From: Methanobacteriota archaeon | GTDB taxonomy: Archaea > Thermoplasmatota > Poseidoniia > Poseidoniales > Poseidoniaceae | Assembly: GCA_002726845.1 (NCBI GenBank) | Contig: PBSP01000019.1 | Span: 1 to 42,813 of the forward strand | Length of the DNA stretch: 42,813 nt | Reading direction: 5' to 3' | Part shown: positions 1 to 7,831 of the stretch, in pieces | Layout of the letters: every line of letters starts with the position of its first letter | Position numbering within the stretch: position 1 is the stretch's first letter | Translations under genes and position numbers: made by a program | The notes under the pieces: generated by a model | Databases searched by the model: none | What the model saw: only the letters and a program-made list of their open reading frames with translations | Told to the model about the DNA's origin: nothing

Positions 1-273
1 TTCGATTGGCGGAGGCGGTGGCTGAATGATTGATTCGTGTTGCTCAAGATAATCAGGAAGAATTACTATTGCTAACTCCTCACTCTTTTCTAAACTATTT
101 TGCGAGTGAGATGCGTTCGCATGACCACTTTCAGAAGGGCGGTCTTGATCTTGAAGGAAATCAAGATAAGTGGGGAGGACAACAACCGCTAAATCGTCGT
201 CCTCCATGGTTTTTTATCTTGTAGGCTACTATTTCAAAACATCTGCACCTGTTAATTAGTTCTCGGACCCGAC
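1..273. other. Left-edge intergenic region
   Basis: All three plus frames entering from the left edge close by base 33. Frame 2 would end in a glycine-rich tail (SIGGGGG) and frame 3 in RLAEAVAE, so a gene may finish here, but about nine codons cannot decide which. The rest up to the dioxygenase stop codon has no convincing gene. A 64-codon frame starting with TTG at 30 has no recognisable protein features. Two small inverted repeats lie inside: ATCTTGA (148-154) with TCAAGAT (161-167), and a longer hairpin listed separately. Confidence 0.4.
174..216. terminator. Hairpin followed by T-run, candidate terminator
   Basis: GGAGGAC (174-180) pairs with GTCCTCC (199-205) across an 18-base loop. 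ATGG and six T residues (210-215) follow on the plus strand. Archaeal termination mainly needs the U-run, so this could end a plus-strand transcript coming from left of the window. The stem is short and the loop large, so the call is weak. Confidence 0.25.
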
Positions 274-274
274 T

Positions 275-1402
275 TCACTTGGATTTAAAACCGTAAAATT
301 CCGATTCCACATCGCCAAGGGATTGTCGAGGGAGTAGGACAGTACGTACTGCCCACAAATCGGTGAATATTCGATAGGTTGCTGTCTTATCGAGATAATC
401 CACACCGCTCGAACCTCCTGTTCCCATTCGTCTTCCGATCATTCTCTCAACCATCCGGGCATGGGTCTGTCGGAAGAGAAGCATGGATTGCTCGAGTTGA
501 ACAACAGTATCAATGAACCGACGTGGCCAAGACAGGAGCGGTAGTTCGGGATAGGATTCAATAAACAACAAACCAGCACGTGCCCGGTTTGTCTCCCCTT
601 CTGGTTTGAGAAAACTCCGAGCAGAAGCAAGGTTAGCGTCCATCCTCGGTTTGAGTTTGTCGACGCTTCCATGGCCGATTGAGACCATGTGTTCGACAAC
701 TCGATCCGAATGAGATTTCATCGTTGCGAGATGTGCATCAACGTATGCATCAACTGTTTTTTCATCTCGATCCTCGGTAGGAATTGAACCGTTGATCGGT
801 GTTCTGGACAGCCACGACGTAATCAGTTCCTCAATCGTAGGTTCCATCGATATTGCATCGAGCGTTTCATACGCTTCATCACTGATCTTGCCTTCCATGT
901 GGAGTTTTTTCATGTGCGCCATGGGGTCCATATCGGAAACTCTTGATTCCTGTTTGAGACCAAGACGCATTTCCATAGCGCGCATTTGCCACGATTCAAA
1001 TCCAGAAGATGTACCTAAACGACCTCGAAAAGCAAGAAATCCTTGCGGGCTCAACGTTTCCATGACCTTCCACTGATTGGACAAGAGTCGAAAAATCTCA
1101 ATCACACGCTCCAAATGATGAACCATTTGCGGCAATTGCACCTCTTCTACGGATTCCTGAACGAGGTATCCATGCACTGCGTCAAGTTCTGCACGGACTT
1201 GTTTGAACCACAATTCAAAGGCTTGGTGAGTGATGATAAAATGCAACTCGTCGTTGGACGGTCCGGGACTGTGGCCTTCCGGACCGGATTGCAATTGAAG
1301 CAATTCATCGAGACGTAGATAACCAGAATAGGTCATTCGATTTGCTGGGGTGTCTGAACCTGCCATGTTCCCTGATGGAGATTTAGCATTTGAACTCTTC
1401 AC
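275..1402 (-). CDS. kynA: Tryptophan 2,3-dioxygenase
   Basis: Heme enzyme that opens the indole ring of L-tryptophan with O2 to give N-formylkynurenine, the first step of the kynurenine route. The family signature is clear: YSGYLRLDELLQLQ near residues 25-38, then a THQAFELWFKQVRAEL block holding the substrate-side histidine. Near the C-terminus are the RQTHARMV segment with the likely heme-ligating histidine, and IGRRMGTGGSSGVDYL. The length of 375 is slightly above many bacterial members. The start at 1402 is GTG. An in-frame ATG at 1366 (MAGSDTP) is a good alternative, with a TATA-like CAATATCAT upstream. The gene stands alone: no kynurenine formamidase or kynureninase is in the window, so the fate of the product is unknown. 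It is divergent from purP. The family is mostly bacterial and eukaryotic, which suggests acquisition by transfer. Confidence 0.93.
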   Translation of the reverse strand: MKSSNAKSPSGNMAGSDTPANRMTYSGYLRLDELLQLQSGPEGHSPGPSNDELHFIITHQAFELWFKQVRAELDAVHGYLVQESVEEVQLPQMVHHLERVIEIFRLLSNQWKVMETLSPQGFLAFRGRLGTSSGFESWQMRAMEMRLGLKQESRVSDMDPMAHMKKLHMEGKISDEAYETLDAISMEPTIEELITSWLSRTPINGSIPTEDRDEKTVDAYVDAHLATMKSHSDRVVEHMVSIGHGSVDKLKPRMDANLASARSFLKPEGETNRARAGLLFIESYPELPLLSWPRRFIDTVVQLEQSMLLFRQTHARMVERMIGRRMGTGGSSGVDYLDKTATYRIFTDLWAVRTVLLPRQSLGDVESEFYGFKSK

Positions 1403-1478
1403 ATGATATTGACAATTTTGAAACTGCTGATATCGGTGGAAGCATAACAGTCATAGAGTGCATACGAAACCCCTCGAC

Positions 1479-2591
1479 ATGGGCGTAGACCACTCCACAC
1501 TCCTGTCTTGGCTTGCGGACTACGATAAGGACAACATTACAATCGGTGTTGTCGCGTCTCACTCATCGCTTCAAATCCTGCATGGAGCTCGCATGGAAGG
1601 CTTCCGTACCCTCGGAATTGCTGTCGGAGAAAACCGTCGACGTTTCTACAAAGCGTTCCCCGGTGCTGAGCCTGACGAGTGGTTGATGCTGGATGATTAT
1701 CGTGAAATGCTCGATCATGCGGAATGGCTTCGCAGTAAGAACGTCGTGATGGTCCCTCACGGGTCTCTTGTTGAATACCTCGGAAGCGAGAATTTCCGAA
1801 ATTTAGAAGTCCCAACCTTTGGAAATCGAGGGATTCTCCGATGGGAAAGCAGTCGTGCGAAGCAACGGGATTGGTTGATTGCTGGTGGATGTACCATGCC
1901 AAAAGTGCTTGAAGACCCTCACGACATCGATGGACCGGTCATCGTCAAGTATGCTGGTGCGAAAGGAGGACGCGGTTATTTCATCGCCCGAGACTATCGA
2001 GATTTTCGACGAAACGTCGACATTGAAGAGGAATTCACCATCCAAGAGTACGTCCTTGGCTGCCGTTACTATCTCCACTTCTTCTTCGATCCACTTGCAA
2101 GCGATGGTTATCAGGTGCAAGGTCGTGGAAAATACGCTGGAAAGAATCTCGGACGACTTGAATTGCTTTCCATGGATCGTCGAGATGAGGCCAACGTTGA
2201 CGAATTCTACAAACTTGGTTCCTTGCGAGAACTACGAGAGTCCGGAATGGAACCCTCGTTTGTCGTCACCGGTAATCAGCCGGTCGTGATTCGGGAATCG
2301 TTGTTGCCTCGAGCTTTCGAAATGGCAGAAGGAACCGTCGCTGCTTCTTTCGGACTGGAGGAAGATTCTCGCGGTATGATTGGGCCGTTTTGTTTGGAGA
2401 CGATTGTCACAGATTCACTTGAATTCAAAGTGTTTGAGATCAGTGCTCGTATCGTCGCAGGGTCAAATCCATTCGTTGGCGGTTCTCCTTACTCGGACAT
2501 TAATGAGACGCGCATGTCAACAGGTCGACGCATCGCACGAAGCGTACGCAACGCATTGAACGACGACAGGTTGGAAGACATTCTCTCCTAA
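1479..2591 (+). CDS. purP: 5-formaminoimidazole-4-carboxamide ribotide synthetase (PurP)
   Basis: Archaeal purine biosynthesis enzyme that uses ATP and formate to formylate AICAR to FAICAR, replacing the folate-dependent step of bacterial PurH. The N-terminal block (DKDNITIGVVASHSSLQILH) and the segment ARMEGFRTLGI match the family. The ATP-grasp core includes VIVKYAGAKGGRGYFIA near residues 152-168 and the acidic metal-binding stretch LETIVTDSLEFKVFEISARI. The C-terminus SPYSDINETRMSTGRRIAREI-like region (here SPYSDINETRMSTGRRIA) is typical. I chose ATG 1479 because it gives the usual N-terminal length. GTG at 1458 would add seven residues. It ends three bases before the stop of the convergent coiled-coil gene. 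This is one of the clearest archaeal markers in the window. Confidence 0.93.
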   Translation: MGVDHSTLLSWLADYDKDNITIGVVASHSSLQILHGARMEGFRTLGIAVGENRRRFYKAFPGAEPDEWLMLDDYREMLDHAEWLRSKNVVMVPHGSLVEYLGSENFRNLEVPTFGNRGILRWESSRAKQRDWLIAGGCTMPKVLEDPHDIDGPVIVKYAGAKGGRGYFIARDYRDFRRNVDIEEEFTIQEYVLGCRYYLHFFFDPLASDGYQVQGRGKYAGKNLGRLELLSMDRRDEANVDEFYKLGSLRELRESGMEPSFVVTGNQPVVIRESLLPRAFEMAEGTVAASFGLEEDSRGMIGPFCLETIVTDSLEFKVFEISARIVAGSNPFVGGSPYSDINETRMSTGRRIARSVRNALNDDRLEDILS

Positions 2592-2594
2592 GCA

Positions 2595-3917
2595 TCAATC
2601 CAGACTTGGCGCTGGTGGAACCCCTGAACCATCATCCTCAGGTAAATCTGCAATTTCACTTTCAATCTCATCAACGAGGTCGCCAAACTCAACCTGCTTT
2701 GGTGTTGCCTCATCAGCAATGATTTGGGAGGCTGAGATTTCACCGCTTTCGGCTCGTCGCACTTGCTCTTCCAAATCCCTCTTGATCCGCTCTCGTTCTT
2801 CCATTGTCGGTACATTAAACGTACAGACAAGTTGAATCTCTTCCCCAAAGGTGAGTTCGCCGCCATACTCCATTAAGTCACCATAGGCGTTGGCAATGAC
2901 CTGGAATTTTGTGGGGTCTTTTGAACGGCGCTTCTTGTGCTTTTTGTAATAGTGGACAAACACCTGGTAGGTTCCTGCAGGTGCTTCACCTTCGGGCCAC
3001 ACAACGTTTTCAACTGGTTTCCGAGAGTCGGGGCGAACGTTTGCATCGACATCGAGTTCACCGTTACATGCCGATTTTCTGTTTCCACCATGGATGCGTT
3101 CCCCTGATGGACAAACAACGTGAAGGTCGAGGTCGTTGTAATTGTTCCACATCAGTGAAACTTGAACATCCGATGAGCGGGCGCCTTCTCGCTCGAGGCG
3201 AGCACGCAGTTCTTCCAATGCCCGGGATGCTGCTTCTCGTCGCTCTAGGGCTTCTTTTTCTTGTGCTGCACGAATTTCTGCGAGTCGTTGTTCCTCCGCA
3301 GCAGCAAGTTCGGCCTGTCGTGCAGCTTCCTCAGCATCACGTTCTGCTTGAGCAGCAGCGTCACGTTCAGCATTAAGTCGGGCCTCTTCTGCAGCCTTTT
3401 CTGCAGCGACTCGATCACGCTCTGCCTGTTCTTCCTGTTCTTTTTTGAGTCGTTCTTGCTGCTCTGCGAGTGCCGCTTCTTCTTCCTCAAGACGGCGGCG
3501 CTCCTCTTCCTCGCTACGGCGAGCCCATTCTTCATCTCGCAAGCGACGGCGCTCAAGCATCTCTTCTTCGGACTCTTCCTCGTCATCGAGAGCAGGTTCT
3601 TCTTCTGTTTCTGGCGGAGGTGTTTCCACCACGGGTTCCTCTGCTACCGCAACTGGTTGCGGTTCTTGCTGGATGAGGGTTATGCTGCCACCGGATAAAT
3701 TCCTACGACGGCGCTCTGCTTCAATCATCAACAGCTTTCGCTCAAATTCGGAACGTGCACTGGAAAAGCTTGACCCTTTTACAGGTGCTCTTAATCCATC
3801 AGCAACCATACCCTGACGCACTTCGAGCGCTGCATCTCGACGAACCAAAATGAACCAGACACCTAAGACAAATCCTCCTCCGAGAATGCCTAGAACCAGA
3901 ATTGAACCTGTGTCCAT
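2595..3917 (-). CDS. Membrane-anchored coiled-coil protein with YfaP/DUF2135-like domain
   Basis: Predicted 440-residue protein in three parts. Residues about 4-26 form one membrane segment (GSILVLGILGGGFVLGVWF). Residues about 90-245 are a long E/A/R/Q-rich stretch of coiled-coil character, following a short acidic proline-containing linker. Residues about 249-370 form a beta-rich domain with DLDLHVVCPSGERIHGGNR, ELDVDANV, ENVVWPEGEAPAGTYQVFV and a late cysteine, resembling the YfaP/DUF2135 family. The C-terminal 70 residues are acidic. I chose ATG 3917 because GATAAAAG (3941-3948) sits about 27 bases upstream, where a TATA box of a leaderless transcript would lie. ATG 3950 is the alternative; earlier in-frame starts would run into the divergent aldolase gene. 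The function is unknown, possibly envelope or surface-associated. The domain is recognised by motif only. Confidence 0.8.
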   Translation of the reverse strand: MDTGSILVLGILGGGFVLGVWFILVRRDAALEVRQGMVADGLRAPVKGSSFSSARSEFERKLLMIEAERRRRNLSGGSITLIQQEPQPVAVAEEPVVETPPPETEEEPALDDEEESEEEMLERRRLRDEEWARRSEEEERRRLEEEEAALAEQQERLKKEQEEQAERDRVAAEKAAEEARLNAERDAAAQAERDAEEAARQAELAAAEEQRLAEIRAAQEKEALERREAASRALEELRARLEREGARSSDVQVSLMWNNYNDLDLHVVCPSGERIHGGNRKSACNGELDVDANVRPDSRKPVENVVWPEGEAPAGTYQVFVHYYKKHKKRRSKDPTKFQVIANAYGDLMEYGGELTFGEEIQLVCTFNVPTMEERERIKRDLEEQVRRAESGEISASQIIADEATPKQVEFGDLVDEIESEIADLPEDDGSGVPPAPSLD

Positions 3918-3940
3918 GTTCGTCGGAAAACCTACTGTGT

Positions 3941-3965
3941 CTTTTATCATTTGCTTGTTTAATTT
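3941..3965. promoter_or_regulatory. Back-to-back TATA-like boxes of a divergent promoter
   Basis: On the minus strand GATAAAAG (3948-3941) is centred about 27 bases before ATG 3917. On the plus strand TTTAATTT (3958-3965) is centred about 31 bases before ATG 3993. Both spacings fit archaeal TATA boxes driving leaderless or nearly leaderless transcripts. The sites are inferred from spacing and base composition only. Confidence 0.4.
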
Positions 3966-3992
3966 CAAGATTGAACACATGCAAAGCATTGA

Positions 3993-4811
3993 ATGTATCA
4001 AGCATCTCGTCATGACATGAACAAGTCCGAACGGCTTAATCGCCTCCTCCCGAACGGACGGGGAGTTTGGATTCCTATTGATCACGGCATGTCGGATTTT
4101 CCAACCGCGGGCCTTGAGGACACCGAGTATCTGATACGGGAGTTGACGGATGCGGGTGTAAATGCAATCATTGCACACAAGGGAGTTGTAAGTCACTACC
4201 ACCATCTGTGCGATGGAACCAACACGAGTATGGTAATTCACTTTTCAGCATCAACTCGACATGGCGGTCTTGATGCAGATCGTAAAGTCGCAGTTGGCCA
4301 AGCATCCGAAGTCGAATCAAGAGGCGGTGCGGCTGCATCAGCTCAAATCAACATTGGCTCCGATGGTGAGGCAACGATGTTGGAAGCAATGGGGAAATTA
4401 ACCACAGAGTGTCACCAGCGTGATTTGCCTGTGCTGGGCATGGTCTACGCACGCGGGCCAAATCTGCAGGTCGGCGGCGACGAGACCAACGGAGTTGCGC
4501 ATGCTGCACGAATTGCTTTTGAAATTGGTTGTGACGTAGGAAAAACCACCTGGACCGGTGATGAGAAGACGTTTGCTCGAGTGACATCTGGTGTTCCAAT
4601 TCCATTGTTGGTCGCTGGAGGCCCCAAATCGGACACACGTTCAATGCTTGCTATGGTCAAAATGGCGATGAACAACGGTGCTGCAGGAGTCTGCATGGGT
4701 CGCCAAGTTTTCGCCCACGAATCACCAAAATCTGTCGCAAAGGCACTAATGATGATTGTTCATGACGAAGCATCTGTTGATGATGCAATGACGGAAAATG
4801 GCCTGCTGTGA
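3993..4811 (+). CDS. aroA': 2-amino-3,7-dideoxy-D-threo-hept-6-ulosonate synthase (ADTH synthase)
   Basis: Class I aldolase-type enzyme opening the archaeal shikimate route. It condenses 6-deoxy-5-ketofructose 1-phosphate with L-aspartate semialdehyde. The fold family shows in VWIPIDHGMSD near residues 25-35, NAIIAHKGVVSHYH, the YARGPN segment and VAGGPKSDTRSML near the phosphate site. The lysine in CDVGKTTWTGDEKTF (about residue 184) is the expected Schiff-base residue. Fructose-bisphosphate aldolase of the same family is the alternative, but the very next gene encodes the partner 3-dehydroquinate synthase II, which settles the role. ATG 4017 (MNKSERLNRLL) is an alternative start; 3993 fits the TATA-like box better. 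First gene of a five-gene aromatic operon. Confidence 0.9.
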   Translation: MYQASRHDMNKSERLNRLLPNGRGVWIPIDHGMSDFPTAGLEDTEYLIRELTDAGVNAIIAHKGVVSHYHHLCDGTNTSMVIHFSASTRHGGLDADRKVAVGQASEVESRGGAAASAQINIGSDGEATMLEAMGKLTTECHQRDLPVLGMVYARGPNLQVGGDETNGVAHAARIAFEIGCDVGKTTWTGDEKTFARVTSGVPIPLLVAGGPKSDTRSMLAMVKMAMNNGAAGVCMGRQVFAHESPKSVAKALMMIVHDEASVDDAMTENGLL

Positions 4812-4820
4812 GGTAATTTA

Positions 4821-5819
4821 ATGGAAGTCTGGCTCGAATCATCCCAAAAAATTGGGAACAAAGGGATCGATGCTGTATTTTCGCTCGATGCCGAAAACGG
4901 GATCTCTGTTCGGGATGGTTGCTTGTATCGAGATGGGGTTCAAATTGGTGGCCACATTCACATCGACTCTGAATCCGCACAATCTCAAGCACGAAGCCTC
5001 GCAGGTAGTGTTGAGTGGATTCTTTTGACGTTCGAAGATTGGTCAATGATTCCAATTGAGAATGTTTTAGCCGCAACTGAATCGACGCCAACCAAAGTAG
5101 CAGCACAAATTGTTCAACCAATTCAAGCACAAGGGGCAGCCTTTGCACTCGACATTGGTGTCGATGCATTGTTGTGCACAAACAACTGTCTTGAAGCGGC
5201 ATTGGTTGCAAAGTCGCTTCGCTTAGAGCAAGTTACTGAATCACCGTCAATGGTTTCCACGAAAAAAGAATCACTGCAGCTTACCACCATGACCATTACC
5301 GCTGTACAAGAAGGACACTCTGGCGACCGAGTATGCATTGACTTGTTGTCCATGTTGGAGGAAGGAGAGGGCATGTTGGTTGGTTCAACCGCTCGCTCAT
5401 ATATCCTTATTCACGGTGAAACGATTCAATCAAAATACGTACCAACACGGCCTTTCCGAATCAATGCAGGTAGCGTTGAGGCATACACAATCTTAGCAGA
5501 TGGCTCCACGAAATACCTTTGCGAATTGAAGTCTGGCGATGAAATCCTAATCGTTGGAAGTGATGGTGCAACGCGTGCAGCAACCGTGGGCAGAATGAAA
5601 ATCGAATACCGTCCTTTCATTCTATTGAGATTTAAGGATGAAAATACTAATGAAGGACATGTGTTCATTCAGCAAGCGGAGACGGTTCGCTTGGTTTTGA
5701 ACGATAATGCAGCCTGTTCTGTGACAAATCTATCGGTTGGCGATTGCATTCTCGGGAGCACGCTCTCAACAACCCGTCATGTCGGACAAAGCATCTCTGC
5801 TCCGTCTAAGGAGCGTTGA
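4821..5819 (+). CDS. aroB': 3-dehydroquinate synthase II
   Basis: NAD-dependent enzyme that oxidatively deaminates and cyclises the ADTH synthase product to 3-dehydroquinate. It replaces the bacterial DAHP/AroB route. Family features include MEVWLES at the start, the central FRINAGSVEAYTILADG region near residue 212, LKSGDEILIVGSDGATR, and a C-terminal part with IQQAETVRLVLNDNAACSV, LSVGDCILGSTLSTTRHVG. The 332-residue length is normal. A TGAGGT ribosome site overlaps the upstream stop codon six bases before the ATG, which supports translation from one mRNA with ADTH synthase. Acts in the cytoplasm. Confidence 0.92.
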   Translation: MEVWLESSQKIGNKGIDAVFSLDAENGISVRDGCLYRDGVQIGGHIHIDSESAQSQARSLAGSVEWILLTFEDWSMIPIENVLAATESTPTKVAAQIVQPIQAQGAAFALDIGVDALLCTNNCLEAALVAKSLRLEQVTESPSMVSTKKESLQLTTMTITAVQEGHSGDRVCIDLLSMLEEGEGMLVGSTARSYILIHGETIQSKYVPTRPFRINAGSVEAYTILADGSTKYLCELKSGDEILIVGSDGATRAATVGRMKIEYRPFILLRFKDENTNEGHVFIQQAETVRLVLNDNAACSVTNLSVGDCILGSTLSTTRHVGQSISAPSKER

Positions 5820-5822
5820 ATT

Positions 5823-6713
5823 ATGGCAGTACTGGGAGAGGGAAGGGCGCATGGTGCATGCAGTCTACTCCATGCAGCAGGTACTGGATACGGTGCTAGC
5901 ATGGCGCTCGATTTACCGATAATGGTTCGCCTACTCGATCGAAAAAGCAAACTCGAACTTCATGATGAGGATGGTCTGCTCTCTCAGGTCGTCGAAGCAT
6001 GGAAAGCTGCAGGATATGATTTGCCAATGGATGAGGAAAATCTGCACTGGGCTGTTCAGTCAAAGATACCGCAACGTCAAGGACTAAAATCCTCATCAGC
6101 ATTGTGTGTTGCAGCAATTCGGGCTCTTTGTGATTCAATGGAAATGTCGCTTGAACTGCATCAACTCGTCGCCATAGCCGTGGATGCACAAGTTCGTGCT
6201 GAAATCACCTTGACGGGAAGCATCGACGACACGTGGGCTTGCGTTGCAGGAGGATGGAAACTCATCAACGCCAATGAACCCAATATTGACCAAGGGGTGT
6301 TGCTTGAGGGAGATGGACCCAGTAGGGATGAATGGAAGGTGCTGCTGATTTCTCGCGGACCTCGTGAAGTTCGGCCTTCCCTTGACGATTTTCTTCCTCA
6401 TCAGCAACAATTTATTCAGGCTCTTAACGCTATACAGGATGGGAATGAACTGGTTGCTCTTACACTCAATGGTCGTGGCGTTACCGGAGCGACTAGGGAT
6501 CACAAAGCGAGGATATTGGCAAACGACGCACTTGTTAACGGGGCACGTGCTGCTGGATTAAGCGGTTCTGGAACCGCTATTGTTATCGTGATTCCAATTC
6601 AATTAGAAGGAGTGATTCAGCGTATCAAAACGTGGTACAAAAACAAACATCCACAGATCAATGTGATTGAAACACGGTTCCTGAATCCTGAGCGAAACGA
6701 GTCTGAGGAGTAA
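5823..6713 (+). CDS. aroK: Shikimate kinase, archaeal GHMP type
   Basis: Phosphorylates shikimate at the 3-hydroxyl with ATP. It belongs to the GHMP kinase superfamily, unrelated to the bacterial P-loop AroK. Visible motifs are the N-terminal GEGRAHGACSLLHAAGTGYG, the ATP-binding IPQRQGLKSSSALC near residues 83-96, TGSIDDTWACVAGG in the middle and the glycine-rich AGLSGSGTAIVIV near residue 245. The length of 296 is usual. AAGGAG (5808-5813) lies nine bases before ATG 5823, and only three bases separate it from the upstream stop. Homoserine or mevalonate-type kinases share the fold, but the neighbouring genes fix the substrate as shikimate. Confidence 0.92.
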   Translation: MAVLGEGRAHGACSLLHAAGTGYGASMALDLPIMVRLLDRKSKLELHDEDGLLSQVVEAWKAAGYDLPMDEENLHWAVQSKIPQRQGLKSSSALCVAAIRALCDSMEMSLELHQLVAIAVDAQVRAEITLTGSIDDTWACVAGGWKLINANEPNIDQGVLLEGDGPSRDEWKVLLISRGPREVRPSLDDFLPHQQQFIQALNAIQDGNELVALTLNGRGVTGATRDHKARILANDALVNGARAAGLSGSGTAIVIVIPIQLEGVIQRIKTWYKNKHPQINVIETRFLNPERNESEE

Positions 6714-6757
6714 GGCTCAAGTTCTTGAAGACGTGCTGTTTGGGATGAACGAGTGCA

Positions 6758-7831
6758 ATGAAGATGCGCCTTGGTGAAAACCTGACCATGACACTCTTTG
6801 GAGAGAGTCATGGAAATCTCGTAGGGGCCTTGTTGGAAGGTGTTCCTGCGGGGCTTCAAATCGATGAAGAACGAATTGCTCAACGCATGTTGACCAGAAG
6901 ACCCGGGGGTCATTTCGCCAGTAAACGCAAAGAGGACGATGCTGTTGAATTGCTCACAGGAATCCACAACGGTTTCACTACAGGACAACCAATTTTAATT
7001 CAAATACGGAACAAAGACGCAAGAGGAAAGGAATACAGTTTCATTCCGAACCACCCAAGGCCAGGACATCAGGATCTCCTCATGGCACTTCGAAGCGGTG
7101 GCTATGCCGATTTGCGTGGAGGGGGCTCTTCCTCTGCGCGACTAACTGCGGGAATTGTTGCCTCAGCAGCCATCGTCGAGCCTTTGTTGGGAGAAATACA
7201 AATCGATGCACATGTTGGTGCTGTTGGCGACATTGAGGCTGCTCGAATCGACAAATGTCCAGATGAGTGGGCCAACGAACTCTGCGAGCAACTCCGTTGC
7301 CGAGACCCAGACGTTGTCGAAGAGATGAAAGAGCGCATCAACACAGTTCGAAAAGAACTGAATTCGATTGGAAGTCGAGTCGATGTCCTTGTTTCGAACA
7401 TTCCTCAAGGTGTGGGTGAACCGTGGTTTGATGGCCTTGAACCAGCGCTTGGACGGGCTTATCTTTCCATTCCTGCGGCACGTGCTGTTGCATTTGGAAG
7501 AGGTTTTGATGCCGCCCGAATGACTGGCATCGAGCACAACAATCCGTGGGGTGGCACACCGGATGAACCCATCCAAGAAGGTGTCCAACCCGATGGTAGC
7601 ATCGCTGGACTTTCTTCTGGATCCAAACTCTTTGCTCAAATTGCCTTCAAGCCCCCATCCAGCATCGCAGCCTCACAAGTTACATTGGATTTAGAAGACG
7701 GTGAGAAAAAACCACTCACTGTGAAAGGACGGCATGATCCAGTACTAGGACCACGCGCTGTTAGCGTTGCACGGGCCATGACAACGCTCGTTCTATGCGA
7801 TCTTCTCATGAGGAAACGTGATGCTTTGTGA
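6758..7831 (+). CDS. aroC: Chorismate synthase
   Basis: Converts 5-enolpyruvylshikimate 3-phosphate to chorismate, using reduced FMN catalytically. Typical segments are MRLGENLTMTLFGESHGNLVGALLEGVP at the start (quoted in pieces: LFGESHG, LEGVPAG), RRPGGHFASKRKEDD, HPRPGHQDLLMALRSGGYAD, RGGGSSSARLTAG and the C-terminal GRHDPVLGPRAVSVARAM. The active-site histidines in GESHG and PGHQD are present. In the usual GGGRSSAR motif the arginine is replaced by serine here (GGGSSSAR). The length of 357 is normal. The stop codon overlaps the aspartate kinase start (GTGA). The genes for dehydroquinase, shikimate dehydrogenase and EPSP synthase are not in this window. Confidence 0.95.
   Translation: MKMRLGENLTMTLFGESHGNLVGALLEGVPAGLQIDEERIAQRMLTRRPGGHFASKRKEDDAVELLTGIHNGFTTGQPILIQIRNKDARGKEYSFIPNHPRPGHQDLLMALRSGGYADLRGGGSSSARLTAGIVASAAIVEPLLGEIQIDAHVGAVGDIEAARIDKCPDEWANELCEQLRCRDPDVVEEMKERINTVRKELNSIGSRVDVLVSNIPQGVGEPWFDGLEPALGRAYLSIPAARAVAFGRGFDAARMTGIEHNNPWGGTPDEPIQEGVQPDGSIAGLSSGSKLFAQIAFKPPSSIAASQVTLDLEDGEKKPLTVKGRHDPVLGPRAVSVARAMTTLVLCDLLMRKRDAL

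Noticed and set aside
30..224. 64-codon open frame at the left edge
   Set aside because: TTG start, no ribosome site, no recognisable protein pattern, and it contains the hairpin and T-run.
3261..3816. Plus-strand frames rich in Ser, Leu and Phe opposite the coiled-coil gene
   Set aside because: They mirror the E/A/R-rich codons of the real gene; composition is explained by the opposite strand.
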